Assembly: GCF_020740795.1 (NCBI RefSeq)
Contig: NC_067283.1
Span: forward strand, 41,529,659 to 41,593,658
Source of the DNA: Apus apus
Lineage: Eukaryota > Chordata > Aves > Apodiformes > Apodidae
DNA length: 64,000 bases
Direction: 5' to 3'
Shown: positions 37,386 to 48,383 of the stretch, in pieces
How positions within the stretch are numbered: the stretch's first letter is position 1
How the letters are laid out: every line of letters starts with the position of its first letter
Translations under genes and position numbers: made by a program
Notes under the pieces: model-generated
The model's database searches: none
Seen by the model: only the letters and a program-made list of their open reading frames with translations
What the model was told of the DNA's origin: nothing

Positions 37386-40300
37386 TATGTTAATAGGGGC
37401 ATTTACCAGCGTCATCGCTCCTGGGTAAAAATGCCCACACGAGGCTTTAGGCGGGTGTAGCTCTCGCTGTTGAGGATGCTGGTGCAATTACACTAGTAAA
37501 CTTTCCCAGGCTCATGAGCACCTACTCCAATGCTTAAACTCTGATAGCCTTGTTGCAAGGAGACTTTTTGCCAAGGAGTGTTGTTGGAAATTTAGGAAGA
37601 GGAAGGAAAGAAAAAACAAAACAAAACAGCCCTCACTTCAATTAGAGGAAAAGATAATTCCTTTCAAGTCGAGAGGCTTGACTCCTGCTGGCCTTTGTTC
37701 TTAAGCTTACCCTTGCTATAATTTCATAGAGCAACTTGAATACTGCCAGTTTGTTCTGTGATTACCCTCAGCTGGAGCACAAAATTAATATCTCACTAAG
37801 TAATTCAGTACATGATGGGTGAACATTTAGTTAAACATGCCCTAAAAAGCTAGGATTTTCTGTGTTGGCTGCAAGTCTCTCAGTGACAATTAATTGCCTG
37901 TGTTCTTATGTGTTTATGAGCCTCGGTAAACAGGCGACATATTTACGTCCCCCCATTACCTTCAGAAATAAACTTCCTTAACAAAAAAATTCCCATGTTC
38001 CCTGATTGTAATCTGATTTTAAGTAAACAGAGGGGTGGGGAAAGTGACTAGTAAGCAAGACTTTGGAGGGAGGAAGGTGGGAAGTGGAACATTTTCCCTC
38101 TGAAATTGTACTGCATCTAATGCTGGTAGTATTAAGTTATTATGCTGTGAGAGTCAAATGGCCTTGGTTAGTCCTTTTAATGTTTGGGGGTTTGTTTGCC
38201 CTTTTTATCTTAAGAGTTTAAACTCAAGAACTGACACAGTATTTACTAACTTGTGATGTGGAGTTGCTATAGAAAATATAACCTTTGAAAGGCATGCCTT
38301 CTAACCTGTGCAAAATCCTGTTGTTCTCTGAAAGCCCTAAATTATTGCTATGGGGTCCTGTTTAAGGATATAGTAGTGATATGCTACAGCAAATGGTTCC
38401 TCTCCTGTTTCTTCACATTGCATTTGTCTGCCACTGCATCACTTTCTCTCCTCATGAGCCTCCACCAGAACTGAAAGGGAGTATCGGTCCCTCTCCCCAT
38501 CAGTCATATTAGTTTCAGCCTTTACCACGCATTGAGGGTTTGTGAGAAGAACCCACCATTTTTTGCAACAACTGGGGCATCACTGTTGACTGGTTGTGGC
38601 AAACAGACTGCAGACAAAAAAAATGGATAGTATTACTTATTTTGGTTGTATCCATTAACATCCACTATCCATTAAGAAGAATTCAGTGCATACCTTTGGG
38701 CTATCTGTGCAGCCAGCTGCTAGTTTCATTTGCTTTTGCAGGTAAGAGATTATATCCAATGGAAGACACAATTTGGTATCAGTGGATGTTCACTGTTGTT
38801 CTCTTGTTCCCCAAATTTTTCTCTCTGCTGCTGTCTGAAGATTTCCGTTAGGATTGGGCTAAAAGTAGAGCAATGGAAATACCTGAGACATAGTATAAAG
38901 ACAGAAGATGATAAAGTAAAAAATAATGAAATTTAATCATAGCTAGTTGTCAAACCTTTCCTGATGTCCCAAATCTCATACATTAACTCTTCCAGATTTT
39001 CTCTGGGCCATCTGCCTAATTCTAGACTTCGTGGTGCTGAAACGGTTAGCGCTGAAGTGTGGAGGGCAAACATGGCCTGTTTTTCATGCAGGTGGGAGGT
39101 ATGCATATGTGGGGAAAGCCACCCTCAGTGGTGTTTGGTCTCCTGTGTGAGAGGAGGACATCTGATAATGATGGCATCCCCCACGTTGGAAAGATTTTGT
39201 CACTACCAGGCACTTGCTAAGCTGTCATTGTCAGGCTAAGTGTTTTGTTCCTCTGTGTCTTTTTTCCCCCACCTCCTCTGTGGTTATCTTATGCTTTACT
39301 GATGGTTGCACCAGGACATATTGCTGACTGGAAATTCAGTTAGCTATTCTTAGGCAAACCAGCTTGAGAAATGAACTATTAAATAGCAAGATTCTGGTAG
39401 TTCTCAGGTACCTGGACTGAAGGAGCTGAGAGATCTAGAAATAAAATCAGTATTCTTCTTGTAACCCATTGCAACCAAGCTGTCAAGCATCACTGCGGTC
39501 TCATTTGAAATAGTTTTAATGAGTAAATAGAGAGAATAAAAGCAGAAAGTGTCAAAAATGTAAGACCAAGATAATTGTTGTTTGTTTTTGTGTTTGTTTT
39601 TTTTTCTTTAACCTATTATATTGCTTTAGTTGGTGGTAGCTGTATTTTCACCACGCAATGAGCAAATTTGCCCTAGTCCTGACTTAGACAATTTTGACAT
39701 ACTTTTGTCAAGAGTTAATACTTCTAAAATATGTTTTGCTTCTTTTTGAGAGCAAGGAGCTAGAAAATTTTTTAATTATTCCCTGATTCTGTGACCTGTG
39801 ACTTTCAAAGGTTTTCATATGATAGGTAAAAAGCTTACTTAAAAAAACCCAATAAAAACATAAAAAAAACCCCTGTATGTAGAAGTGTATTGTAGCAAAG
39901 AAGAACAGCTGAATTACGTTCTTCTACTAGGCATCCACTTTTAACTCACTTTTTGTGAATGAAGAAATCTCCATTTTATGAAAGGTAAAAATACATCCAA
40001 ATGTATGCAATTTCTGTACTTGAGGCTGCCAGGAGAAGCATTCTTTTTTTTTTTTTTTTCCTGTCAGTTAACTCCGGGTTTCTTCTCCACAGCTTTGGTT
40101 GTTGCTGAGTTAATATCCTTTGGTGCCTGCCTTCAGATCTATTTGGCTGTCTGTTTTACAGTTGATTTGTTCCCATTTATTCTATTTCATTTCTAAATTG
40201 AAGAGATTCTTGTTGCTCACCTGTCTTGTGAATCTCCCCCCAGGTCAGTGACACTGGTGGCAGCAGTGCCTTGCCAGGTGCACCAGGACTTGGCTCACTC

Positions 40301-42629
40301 GCTGGGTTCCCACAGGTGGGTCTGGCTCGGGCTTGGTAATGAGCCTCTGATAGGAGGAAAAAAAGTCAAGTTTGCTCACTGTTGCTCGCTGGGATCGAAC
40401 AGCTTGTCTTTTCTTTTGAGGAACATTTATACTTAACACTCGGTAGGCAAACTGCTATTTCAGTTTGCAAGTGGATTTGGTTATTCAAATGCACAGGCCA
40501 GAAAATGAAGGGGATTCTATTTAAACAGTGTGCTCCCGAGTCACAGATGATCTTTTTGATGTCTGTATTTTGCAAATGGAAATTTTCCATTTTCCAGTGC
40601 TAGCATTTGTTCAGAGGCTGTGTGCTATCTAAATCTGCCTTTGTGGCTGTTCATTTGCATTTTTGCTATGCTTATATTGCCTCCTGCCTTCTCTCCTTGG
40701 CCCCCCACTCTTTTTTATCAAATTCCCGGTTTTGCTGCCTCTACACTATCTTGCATCTCTGAAGGCTCAATCATGCAAGGTGCTGTGCACTCGGAACAAA
40801 CAGCAGAGACCGCTCAGCACCTTGTCAGGATCACAAAGGTTAAAAGGGAAATCCAAACCACCTGCAGATTTAAGACTTCTTCTGGGAGAAAGCAGAAGGA
40901 AGGAGGAGCCGTTACTCACTCTGATAACAATCCGGCTTCTTCTGCAGCGCCTGACCTTTTCCTTGTTGTTCTTTTTTCCTGCTGGCACTACTGGCCAGTG
41001 CATCTGAAGGGATGTGTGTGGAAATCTTGTGTTGAAATGTTATAGTATGATGTGAAATACAGTGATCAGGTGACATAGCCAAAATGGTCCTTCCTGGACT
41101 TAAAACAATGGCCATAGCAAACCTTGCATGTTCACATAGATCTGAATATGCGTTTCTCTACTTCCTTCGTATTTCTTTTTTCTTTCACCCTGTACACATA
41201 GGTTCTTTCTTCCCCCAAATCTGGTTACATCCACTTCTACAAGCAAACTGTTTAGCAAGAAAAACTGTTAATATCCTGAGGGAGAAGTGAGAAGGTGGGG
41301 AGAGAAGCACAACAACTTAATTCTGGCAGTTGAAAGAATGATCTGAAAATTGTCAGGCTCAAAGTATCACCTACCGTCAAGTAATCACTATTCAGTTCTA
41401 CAGATACCAACCCTCAAACAGTCTATTTTACCCTCGAGGAAAGCGGGGGAGGGTAGGGGGGAGAAAAAAAGAGTGTAAGCAGGAGTATCACTGGAGTATC
41501 ATACACTACCAAGAGAGGCAGCGTATTTTAAGCTGAGAAGCAATATAAACCCAGCACAGGGCTGGGAGCTGAGCATTGCAGGCTTCTCTTCCGTTGCTAT
41601 ATTTCTTCTTTAGTCATCTCTGCTCTGAGTTTCTGAGGCACCACACAGTACTGGGCAGCTTGGACTTCAGGAGGAATTGACAAAATACTCAATAGTTAAC
41701 CCAGCCTGGCCTTTTTTTAAATCTGTTTTGGCAGGTTTGGAAGCTGGGGTGTTGGTAGTGCTTCACAGTGCTCCTCCAGATGAGCGAGAGTGCCTGGTTA
41801 ATGCCAGTGCAGTGCTCTGGAATCAGAGCAGGAATTTTGCAAAAGTTTTTCTCCTGAAACACAGGGCAACCACTTCTGTAAGAGTGGCACCTTGTTCCTA
41901 CTCTGTGGCACAGGACTGCTACCTAAACACCAATAACTACTAGTTATTAACGCCTGGTGATAAAAGCACAGTGTATCTGTGCAGTATACTCAGATGTATA
42001 GGCAGTATTTTGGGGACATGTATGGCTTCCCACATTGCCAATTTCCTTCAGCTGCTTTCTTTTGCTCATGAACTAGCTGGTTATGGGGCAGTTATAGGAA
42101 TCCATAACAAAACCTTCTGCTTACGAGCACAGCAAACTGAGAGTAAAGCGTGATATTTCCATGTTCCTGTCGTGCAAGCACGTGCCCACAAACCAAAACA
42201 CAGCTGGCAAGTCTAATTTTAGCTCTACCAGCCTTGAGAAGTGCCCCTTTAAAGAAATTCTTTTTATAATTTTTATTTTTTTTTTTCCTGAAGCAATTTG
42301 GTTGATAATACAGCAGCTGACAATCCCGCTGCAATACTACCAATGATTTAAATAAAAACAAAAAGAAACCGCTGCCTCACATTTTTTCCCCCACAAATTT
42401 ATAAATAGGCAAAGCCACTACAGAGAGGCCCAGGAATCTGATGACTTGTTAAAGGAATAAGTGATTTAAAAAAAACCAAAAAACGGAGAAATGCTGGGAT
42501 TTGTGTACAAGAGGAAACATTCTGTTATTCACGCACTTTCTTACTGGTGATTTATAGTCCTGCTGGAAGACGTGCTCTTCCTTCGAGTCTTTCAGAGGAT
42601 AAATATTTGGGAGCCATATGCGGACACAA
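37386..42629. other. Upstream flank of the RBMS3 CpG island
   Basis: AT-rich, becoming mixed toward the island. T-runs at 40,044-40,059 (followed by CCTGTCAG) and 42,275-42,287. The area 40,240-41,000 is GC-richer with several overlapping frames (to 141 codons) but no domain. An undetected distal RBMS3 first exon or lncRNA could lie here; nothing in the sequence proves one. Confidence 0.55.
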
Positions 42630-42904
42630 GTCCGGCAGGCCTGGGACTTGTGGCAGGTGCGGGGGCTCTGGTGCCACACCTGGCCCTCACCTGGGCCCGG
42701 CGGCTGCGGGCTGGAAGCCCTGGGCCCTGCTGCTGCCGCGGCCGGGGGAGCACAGCCGCTCTGGGAGGTGGGCATGGAGCCGTAGGGAACTTTTGTGGCC
42801 CCGTGGCATTTTCACACGCCTGGCTCGAAGTCACCCATAAGGCAGGCCGGGCCACTTTCCTCTTTACCCTCTGCCTCCATTTTGTTCCAACTTTAAATAA
42901 ACCA

Positions 42905-42950
42905 AGTCTTATATAAGCGGTAGCATGAAGTATGTATTTAGTATGTATTG
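42905..42950 (+). promoter_or_regulatory. Candidate TATA-type core promoter upstream of RBMS3
   Basis: TATATAAG at 42910-42917 fits the TATA-box consensus and sits in the AT-richer gap between the two CpG lobes, about 1.1 kb upstream of the RBMS3 start codon. If used, initiation would fall near 42,940, within a short direct repeat (AGTATGTATT at 42929-42938 and 42940-42949). This rests on motif match and position only. A chance match in AT-rich DNA is quite possible, and CpG-island genes usually lack TATA boxes. Confidence 0.25.
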
Positions 42951-43213
42951 CCCCGGGTCGCCTCTCCTCCAAGTGCCGGGTGACGGTACGGAGTAGTTTT
43001 CTGAGGGGGCCTCAGAGGGAGGACACCGACTTCCCTGCTCGGCCACCAGGCTCTGTGACCTTTCCATGCTTGTTCCTTAAATGAATAAATAAATACGTAA
43101 ATGCAGCGCAGGGCTTGTCTACCCAACCCCCCGCCCGCCTTAGGATTTCCCGAGTCCCGCGGCCGCTGTTCTCCAGCGGGGCCGGGGCGGGGGCCGCGGG
43201 GAGCCGCGGGCGC

Positions 43214-43281
43214 GGAGGGAGGGAGGGAGGGAGGGAGGGGAGGGGAGGGCGAGCGGGAGAGAAGGAGGAAGGAGGAGGGGG
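43214..43281 (+). repeat. Purine-rich (GGGA)n tract with G-quadruplex potential
   Basis: The tract has at least seven runs of three or more G separated by single A (GGGAGGGAGGG pattern), followed by a GA/GGA-rich stretch. Four or more G3 runs with one-base loops satisfy the usual G-quadruplex pattern on the + strand. It lies about 0.8 kb upstream of the RBMS3 start codon, inside the CpG island. Confidence 0.85.
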
Positions 43282-43439
43282 CGCGGAGGCGGCCGCGGGG
43301 CCTGCGCCGGCCTCCCGGGGGAGCGGCGCGCCGAGGTCCCGCCCACCGGCGGCGCGGCGCGGAGGGGGTTTGAATGAAAGACAGGACGAGCCCCGAGCAC
43401 CATGTCACTCCGTGAGGGAGGCAGCGGCAACTAGGCTGG

Positions 43440-43571
43440 GGAAGGCTCTTCCCTCCCCCTTCCCTTTTTTTTTTTTCCTTTTTTCCCCCCCCTTTTTATT
43501 TTTTTTAAAATTTTCCTTTCCCCCCCCCTTTTTTTTTTTTTTTCCTTTTTTTTTTTTTTTTTTTTTTTTCC
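43440..43571 (+). repeat. Long polypyrimidine tract (T/C runs) in RBMS3 promoter or leader
   Basis: About 130 bases of almost pure T and C, including C8 and C9 runs, broken only by a few purines (GGCT near the start, one TAT, and AAAA near 43507). The final ~24-base T run passes into CCAG at 43570-43573, so the tract resembles an oversized 3' splice-site tract. It follows the purine tract at 43214-43281 by about 160 bases. Long Ts are error-prone in assemblies, so the exact length is uncertain. Confidence 0.9.
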
Positions 43572-44034
43572 AGATTGGAAGTGGGGTGGGAGGGGAGCGA
43601 GAGGGGAGGGCTCGAGAGCGGGGCGAGCCGAGCCGAGGAGAGCGAGAGGCTCTGCGGAGGTTTGGAGTTGCACTGTCTTCCCGGCTCCTCTCGCAGGACG
43701 TTTCCCCCCCGAGCCGGGCAGCGGGCACGGCCGGAGACACGCTGCTGCCAGCGGGGGAAGGCGGGCTGCTCCGCCGCGGACAGCCGGGCAGGGGGCTTCC
43801 ACCCACCCAGCCCCGCGCACACCCCCCACCCCCTTCTCCTCGCACACACATATATGTGCGTGCGGGCGCGTTTTTGGCTGCGCTGGAAGTAGCGCGCGGT
43901 AGACGGCGAGGAAGTCTCGGCAGCCTCCCCCGTCGCCCGCGCTGTCAGGAATAGCGGCGTGAGAGGAAGAAAGGCCCTGGGGCACTACACCCTGCCAACG
44001 AGTTCCCTGCACCAGCCAGAAGGACTCCAGCTAC

Positions 44035-44109
44035 ATGGGCAAACGCCTGGACCAGCAGCCAATGTACCCCCAGTACACCTACTACTACCCCCACTACCTC
44101 CAAACCAAG
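44035..44109 (+). CDS. RBMS3: RBMS3 first coding exon (N-terminal 25 residues, partial gene)
   Basis: This exon reads MGKRLDQQPMYPQY and continues with a Tyr-rich stretch ending at LQTK. From memory of the family this matches the N-terminus of RBMS3 (RNA-binding motif, single-stranded-interacting protein 3). RBMS1 starts MGKVWKQQ and RBMS2 is quite different, so RBMS3 is preferred. RBMS proteins carry two RRM domains that bind AU-rich or single-stranded nucleic acid and act mainly on mRNA in the cytoplasm. No RRM is encoded here; those exons must lie beyond the window. The start is supported by an in-frame TGA at 43960 (75 bases upstream), no intervening in-frame ATG, and G at +4. Codon 25 (AAG) abuts GTAGGG, a phase-0 splice donor, where homology also stops. 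One oddity is the order Gln-Gln-Pro at residues 7-9, where I recall Gln-Pro-Gln in mammals. Reading past the donor gives a stop at 44239, so intron retention would yield only 68 residues. Confidence 0.93.
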
Positions 44110-44115
44110 GTAGGG
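44107..44115 (+). other. RBMS3: 5' splice site of RBMS3 intron 1
   Basis: AAG|GTAGGG: the exon ends in AAG at 44109 and the intron begins GT at 44110. Positions +3 A and +5 G fit the consensus; +4 is G rather than A, so the donor is of moderate strength. The intron phase is 0, and the RBMS family resemblance ends exactly here. Confidence 0.85.
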
Positions 44116-45112
44116 GCCGGCGGGGCCGGGCTTGGCGGGGGATGGAGAGCGGGGCGGCACAAGCTGCGGGCTCGCTGCTTCTCTGGGGCGGTTTTTCCCT
44201 CGCTTCTTCGGGTTCGGCGTCACGCAGAGACAAGCTGGTAGGCAGAAGCAGGCGTGAGAGAGGCAGGAAGGTTACAGTCTGCCCTCGCCTTCGTTTCTTT
44301 CTTTATTTTTTTTTCCCCGAGGGCTGCTGGCGTCGGCTAATTCCTTTTATTGTTTGGGGAGAGCGGTGCGGTTAACGCTGTCGTACCACCGGGCAGGTAG
44401 TGTGTTTGTTGTGGCACAGGGCAAGGATTGCTCTGGACAGCATCAGGCACGGAACACTGTGTTGGTGTCTCTTCAGTGATCTCCACGATTCGTTCGGAGC
44501 CTAAAAGCATTTTGCTGTAGGAAAAGCTGTCTGTAGCAACTCAAACTTTTAGTCGGCTGAGGAGGAGATGCTGTGGAGCTTGAAGGAGAGCTCGGACCTA
44601 ACCGACTGTGAAGCTGGTGGAGTTTGTTTCAGTGCACTGCACTGCTTTTAATATTTCATTAAATATTGAGGATGATACGGCTGTACTCTGTTGCATGTAA
44701 AAGGTCTAGAAATACAGAGCAGCTACTTTCGGAGAGCGTATCCAGCCGGAGACCCTTCCTTTTTCCTTTTCTTCATAATTTTTATAATGCCAGCAGGCTA
44801 GAAAACAGGCCTACATCTCCCGAAGTTGAGTAAAGTCGATCCTACCTGGCCATGAGTTAGTTAATTAAAGCTTTATTTTTCTGTTGCCATTGTGTAATAG
44901 TCTGTGCTCTGAAAAGATTTCCTGTGTGACCAAGGGACAGTAACAAAAGAAATCCCTAAACCAAAAGTTTGCAAACCCTGTTAGGACACTGTATTGGAAA
45001 ATAAATAAATAAGAATTTGTACTGCTCTGAAGTGTGACCTCACAGCCACAGATTAACAGTTTCAATCCATAAACTAATGTCCTTTAGGGAGGAAAAAATG
45101 TAGGCAGGGTGC

Positions 45113-45205
45113 ACACACGTGTGTAAGTTGCTGCCTACACACATACACACATGGTGCTGCTGTGGCAAATTTAACACATGGGACATTTGACGTGTGTGTC
45201 TGTGT
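45113..45205. repeat. Alternating CA/TG cluster with a 12-bp palindrome
   Basis: ACACACGTGTGT at 45113-45124 is a perfect palindrome with a central CACGTG E-box. It is followed by ACACACATACACACATG (from about 45,139) and GTGTGTGTCTGTGTGTGG (to about 45,208). Alternating purine-pyrimidine DNA of this type can adopt Z-form, and the CA and TG blocks could pair. It lies 1 kb inside RBMS3 intron 1. Confidence 0.75.
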
Positions 45206-48200
45206 GTGGTGAAGGGCCACAGGGGAGGCTGACTTCTCCAGACTTTTGGTTTGGAGAATGTTGATCTGGCTGCAGTTCTGAAAAGATAAGTTACAATTCT
45301 ATGTTAATAAAATTACTTCCCTGTTAACATTTACAGCCTGACTACTGCATTATATAAATTAACTAATTGTCAAAACTGTAATTCAGGTTGGTTGGAGTTG
45401 TGATGACACCAGAACCACTCAATATGATTACAGCCTTGTAATTCATGGCAGGGTTACCTCCTGCTTCTTTGCTTTGCTGTTTCTTTTACTGTATGGTGCA
45501 GATTTTTTTTTCAATATATATAAAATTTAGCCTTTTTAAAATTTTGTATTTTAGCATAATTCTTATTGGGGGTTTTTTGTGTTTGTTTTTTTTTTTAAAA
45601 TTTCCTTCCTTTCAAGGTCGATCCAAATTGCTTTTTACCTTTGTGACCGTTTAGTGTGTATTGTTGCTGTTGTAGCTGCAGCCTGTCACTAGCTTGACTG
45701 CAATATTGCCCATAGCTTTAACTGTTTGGGGGACTGAGGGACACACACTGATGCTATTTCTCAAAACCTGGCAAGCCAAGGACATGAAACAATTGATGGT
45801 GTTTTTTTAAAAGAACAATAGCCTCTAGTATTGGAGGAGAAATATTGAACATTCCTTGCCTTTTATTCACATAGCTTACCAATTTGCCAGTTGTGGGGTT
45901 TTTTTCCTTTTTTGCTTATTTTTTTTAACTTCATAAAATAAGCTTTTTGAGGAAATTAACCTTGTATTTGAGCTTAAAATAGTAACAATAGCTTCTCAAT
46001 TTTTTTTGACCCGATGCTTTAAAAAAGAAATGAAATGCACTTTTATAGCCGATGTATAAAATTATCAACCCCGTGAAAAGTCATGTGTCTGTCTTTGCAC
46101 ATGTGCACTGTTGCTCTAAGGACAGGTAAAATTACCAATTGGTGGTGTGTTTTATGTGGTATTAATTTTTCTTCTTTTTTTTCCTTTCTCCACAGTTAAG
46201 TTCATACATAAAAACCTAAATAATAAACACATAGACACACACGTATATATACACAGACAAAAGTATTTCTCTAGTATAGAACTTAAGAGTTTAGAGTAGT
46301 GCAGACAGGCAGCATCTGGATTTTGTTACCTTAAAGCTGGCCATCAGCTTCTGGTACATTTTAAAGCAGTTAGATCCATTGTATGTCTAAAGCTAAATAG
46401 TCGGGTAATCGTGTAACATTGTGGTGGAGAGCTGTATCTTTTATCATGCCTGTTGCAGCAACACATACTAATAAACCTCAGTAGGATTCGAGCCGTCCTG
46501 TGAACTCCAGCTTTTTATTTTCCCCAAACTGCTCTTTGTACCGAGCATGGTAGGATTCAGCTCCACAGAAAGAATGTGTTTTTATGCTCATAGTCATGCA
46601 CGCTGGGGGGGTGTGCATTCATTTGTAATTAAGAAAGAAATTCTAGGCTTTCTTAAGGCATTTGCTTACAGCTTGTGAAATGTAGAGTGGCAGCGTGTTC
46701 AGCAGGCAAAGTCTGGAAATTTGTGTTCCCTCATGTATTGGGGTGCAGTGCTGCTTTTGCTTTGCCTGTTTGGTGAAGCTGTCTCAGCTCTTCTTTGGGA
46801 AGTCCTGCGTTACTGTACATCACGTCCTTCTCGCGGGGGAGTACAGAGCTGCGCAAGAGCTCAGGCTATGCTGTTTGTGTCTTCTAACGTAGCTAGCATG
46901 TTGTTGTGCAGAAGTGGTGTAAATGAATAGCTATATGGGTAATGAGATTATAAATAGAAAAAATGGATTCCGTATGTTTGTCTGGTTGCTTGAAGTTTTT
47001 AGTGTTCCGTGGCCTTTTGTGGAACATGAAGCACGCACTCCTATTATTCAATTTACTTGTGCTCCTTCATTATCAGATGCCACCACTGAAGCTAAAACTT
47101 TAATTGCAGGTTTAAACAAACCCTTTGTTATCCAAAATTGAATGGGGTGGGGAGGTCAATTTTTTTTTTTTTAAGAGCCAATGGCAAGGAACTTAATGTT
47201 TCTTAAGGACAAGCACTAGGTTTGAGGAAAGGCATAGTCTTGTTTTTCTCATTTTGGCATGACACTGTTTGTCAACTGCAGTTTGAAAGTAGGTGTCAGA
47301 ACTTCTTTAGGCAGATCCTGAGAGCGAAGTCCAGCTGTCCAAGGAATTTATATCAGAATAAACATTATTGGTTACTGTTTTAAGTGAAGGATAGTCTCAT
47401 GTTCTTGCTGCAAAGAATTTTGCACGGAGGTGGTTTAGCTAATAAATATCTGACAAGACTATAGTAGTTATTTGTGATGCTAAGTGAATTTCCTTAGATG
47501 GGTCCTTGTTGATGCTATTGCTACTCAAGCAACTGGTTTACAGGAGTATGTGGTAAATTTTCCCATATGAAGTGATAATGATGCCAAATCTTGCATTGTG
47601 GTCTGAATTTCTTTCTTTAGTTTCTTGCTTGCCAAAGCAAATTCTTTTATCTTTGCTGTTATGCGCAGAGGAAAAGAAAACTAAGCACCATGAATGATAC
47701 AAAAAAGGGGGGGAAAAATCAACAAAACTATTTGAATATATTTGGAAGAGTTTCTTTAGTTCAGTAGATGCTGTATTTAATCTTCGCAGTTTAGGATTAG
47801 ACTTAGCACTCGGGTAAGTTTTCTCTGCAGTCTACTGAAAAAATCTGCGTCACTTGAGTAGAAAGAAGGAGGTTCTGCAGTTATTTACCAACAGGATTTG
47901 TTTGATTTATGATAGCTGTACCTGCATTTGGGGTAAAAATGTGCCAGTTTAGCAGCTATTTCCATGCATTTTGCTTTCATGCATTCTCCAGATATTTCCT
48001 ACCTATTAGTCATGGTTCGGGTTTGGTAGTTTAACTCTCATAGTGTTGACTCTGTTATCTGGTCCAGAAGGCTGAAATACCCTGAACAGGGAGGTGGTGT
48101 TTACTGTACTCACAATACCTCTTCATCTCTGTATGCCTGATGCACGTGTGAACACATGCAAAAAAGAAGTGCAATTTCCCAACACCTATATGAATAAAAC

Positions 48201-48371
48201 CCTGTTTCTGTGGATGTAGAAAGTGTGCAGGCTGACCTGCAGGCAGGAGTGGCTTAATGAGCATGTCTGTGAAGTGATAGATATGTGCCCCAGCTGAGGA
48301 ATAAGCAATTGGGAAATGCAAACAGGTGTACTAAGTTTAAGCTCAATAAAGTAACTTTATGGGTACAGGTT

Positions 48372-48383
48372 TGTGTGTGTGTG
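48372..48383. repeat. (TG)6 microsatellite
   Basis: Six uninterrupted TG units in RBMS3 intron 1. Short; possibly polymorphic. Confidence 0.8.

Larger units (their letters stand above)
42630..44390. promoter_or_regulatory. RBMS3: CpG island promoter spanning RBMS3 exon 1
   Basis: This is the only part of the window with dense CpG and high GC. It has two lobes (about 42,640-42,800 and 43,100-44,240) separated by an AT-richer stretch. The surroundings are strongly AT-rich. It contains GC-box-like GGGGCGG and GGTGGGAGGGG motifs and covers the 5' leader and first coding exon of RBMS3. By family knowledge such islands act as broad promoters of developmental and housekeeping genes. The exact transcription start cannot be read from sequence; the leader upstream of 44035 is GC-rich and has no ATG near the start codon. 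A divergent transcript is possible but nothing here supports a second gene. Confidence 0.85.

Noticed and set aside
40620..41045. 141-codon + strand frame with a hydrophobic N-terminus
   Set aside because: Two other frames over the same bases are nearly as long, and no family resemblance or codon bias is seen.
42592..43408. Divergent minus-strand gene from the CpG island
   Set aside because: The minus frames have no recognisable domain, no clear start context and no convincing splice donor. A divergent noncoding transcript remains possible but is unsupported.
43115..43954. 279-codon + strand frame through the CpG island
   Set aside because: It starts at a non-ATG codon and runs through the purine and pyrimidine tracts, giving Gly/Arg/Glu and Phe/Pro runs. 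GC-rich DNA lacks stops by chance; no domain is visible and the frame is not that of RBMS3.
43405..44012. Minus-strand frames of 114-193 codons with Lys/Gly-rich middles
   Set aside because: The Lys runs are the reverse complement of the T tract. Several overlapping frames are open at once, a sign of composition rather than coding.
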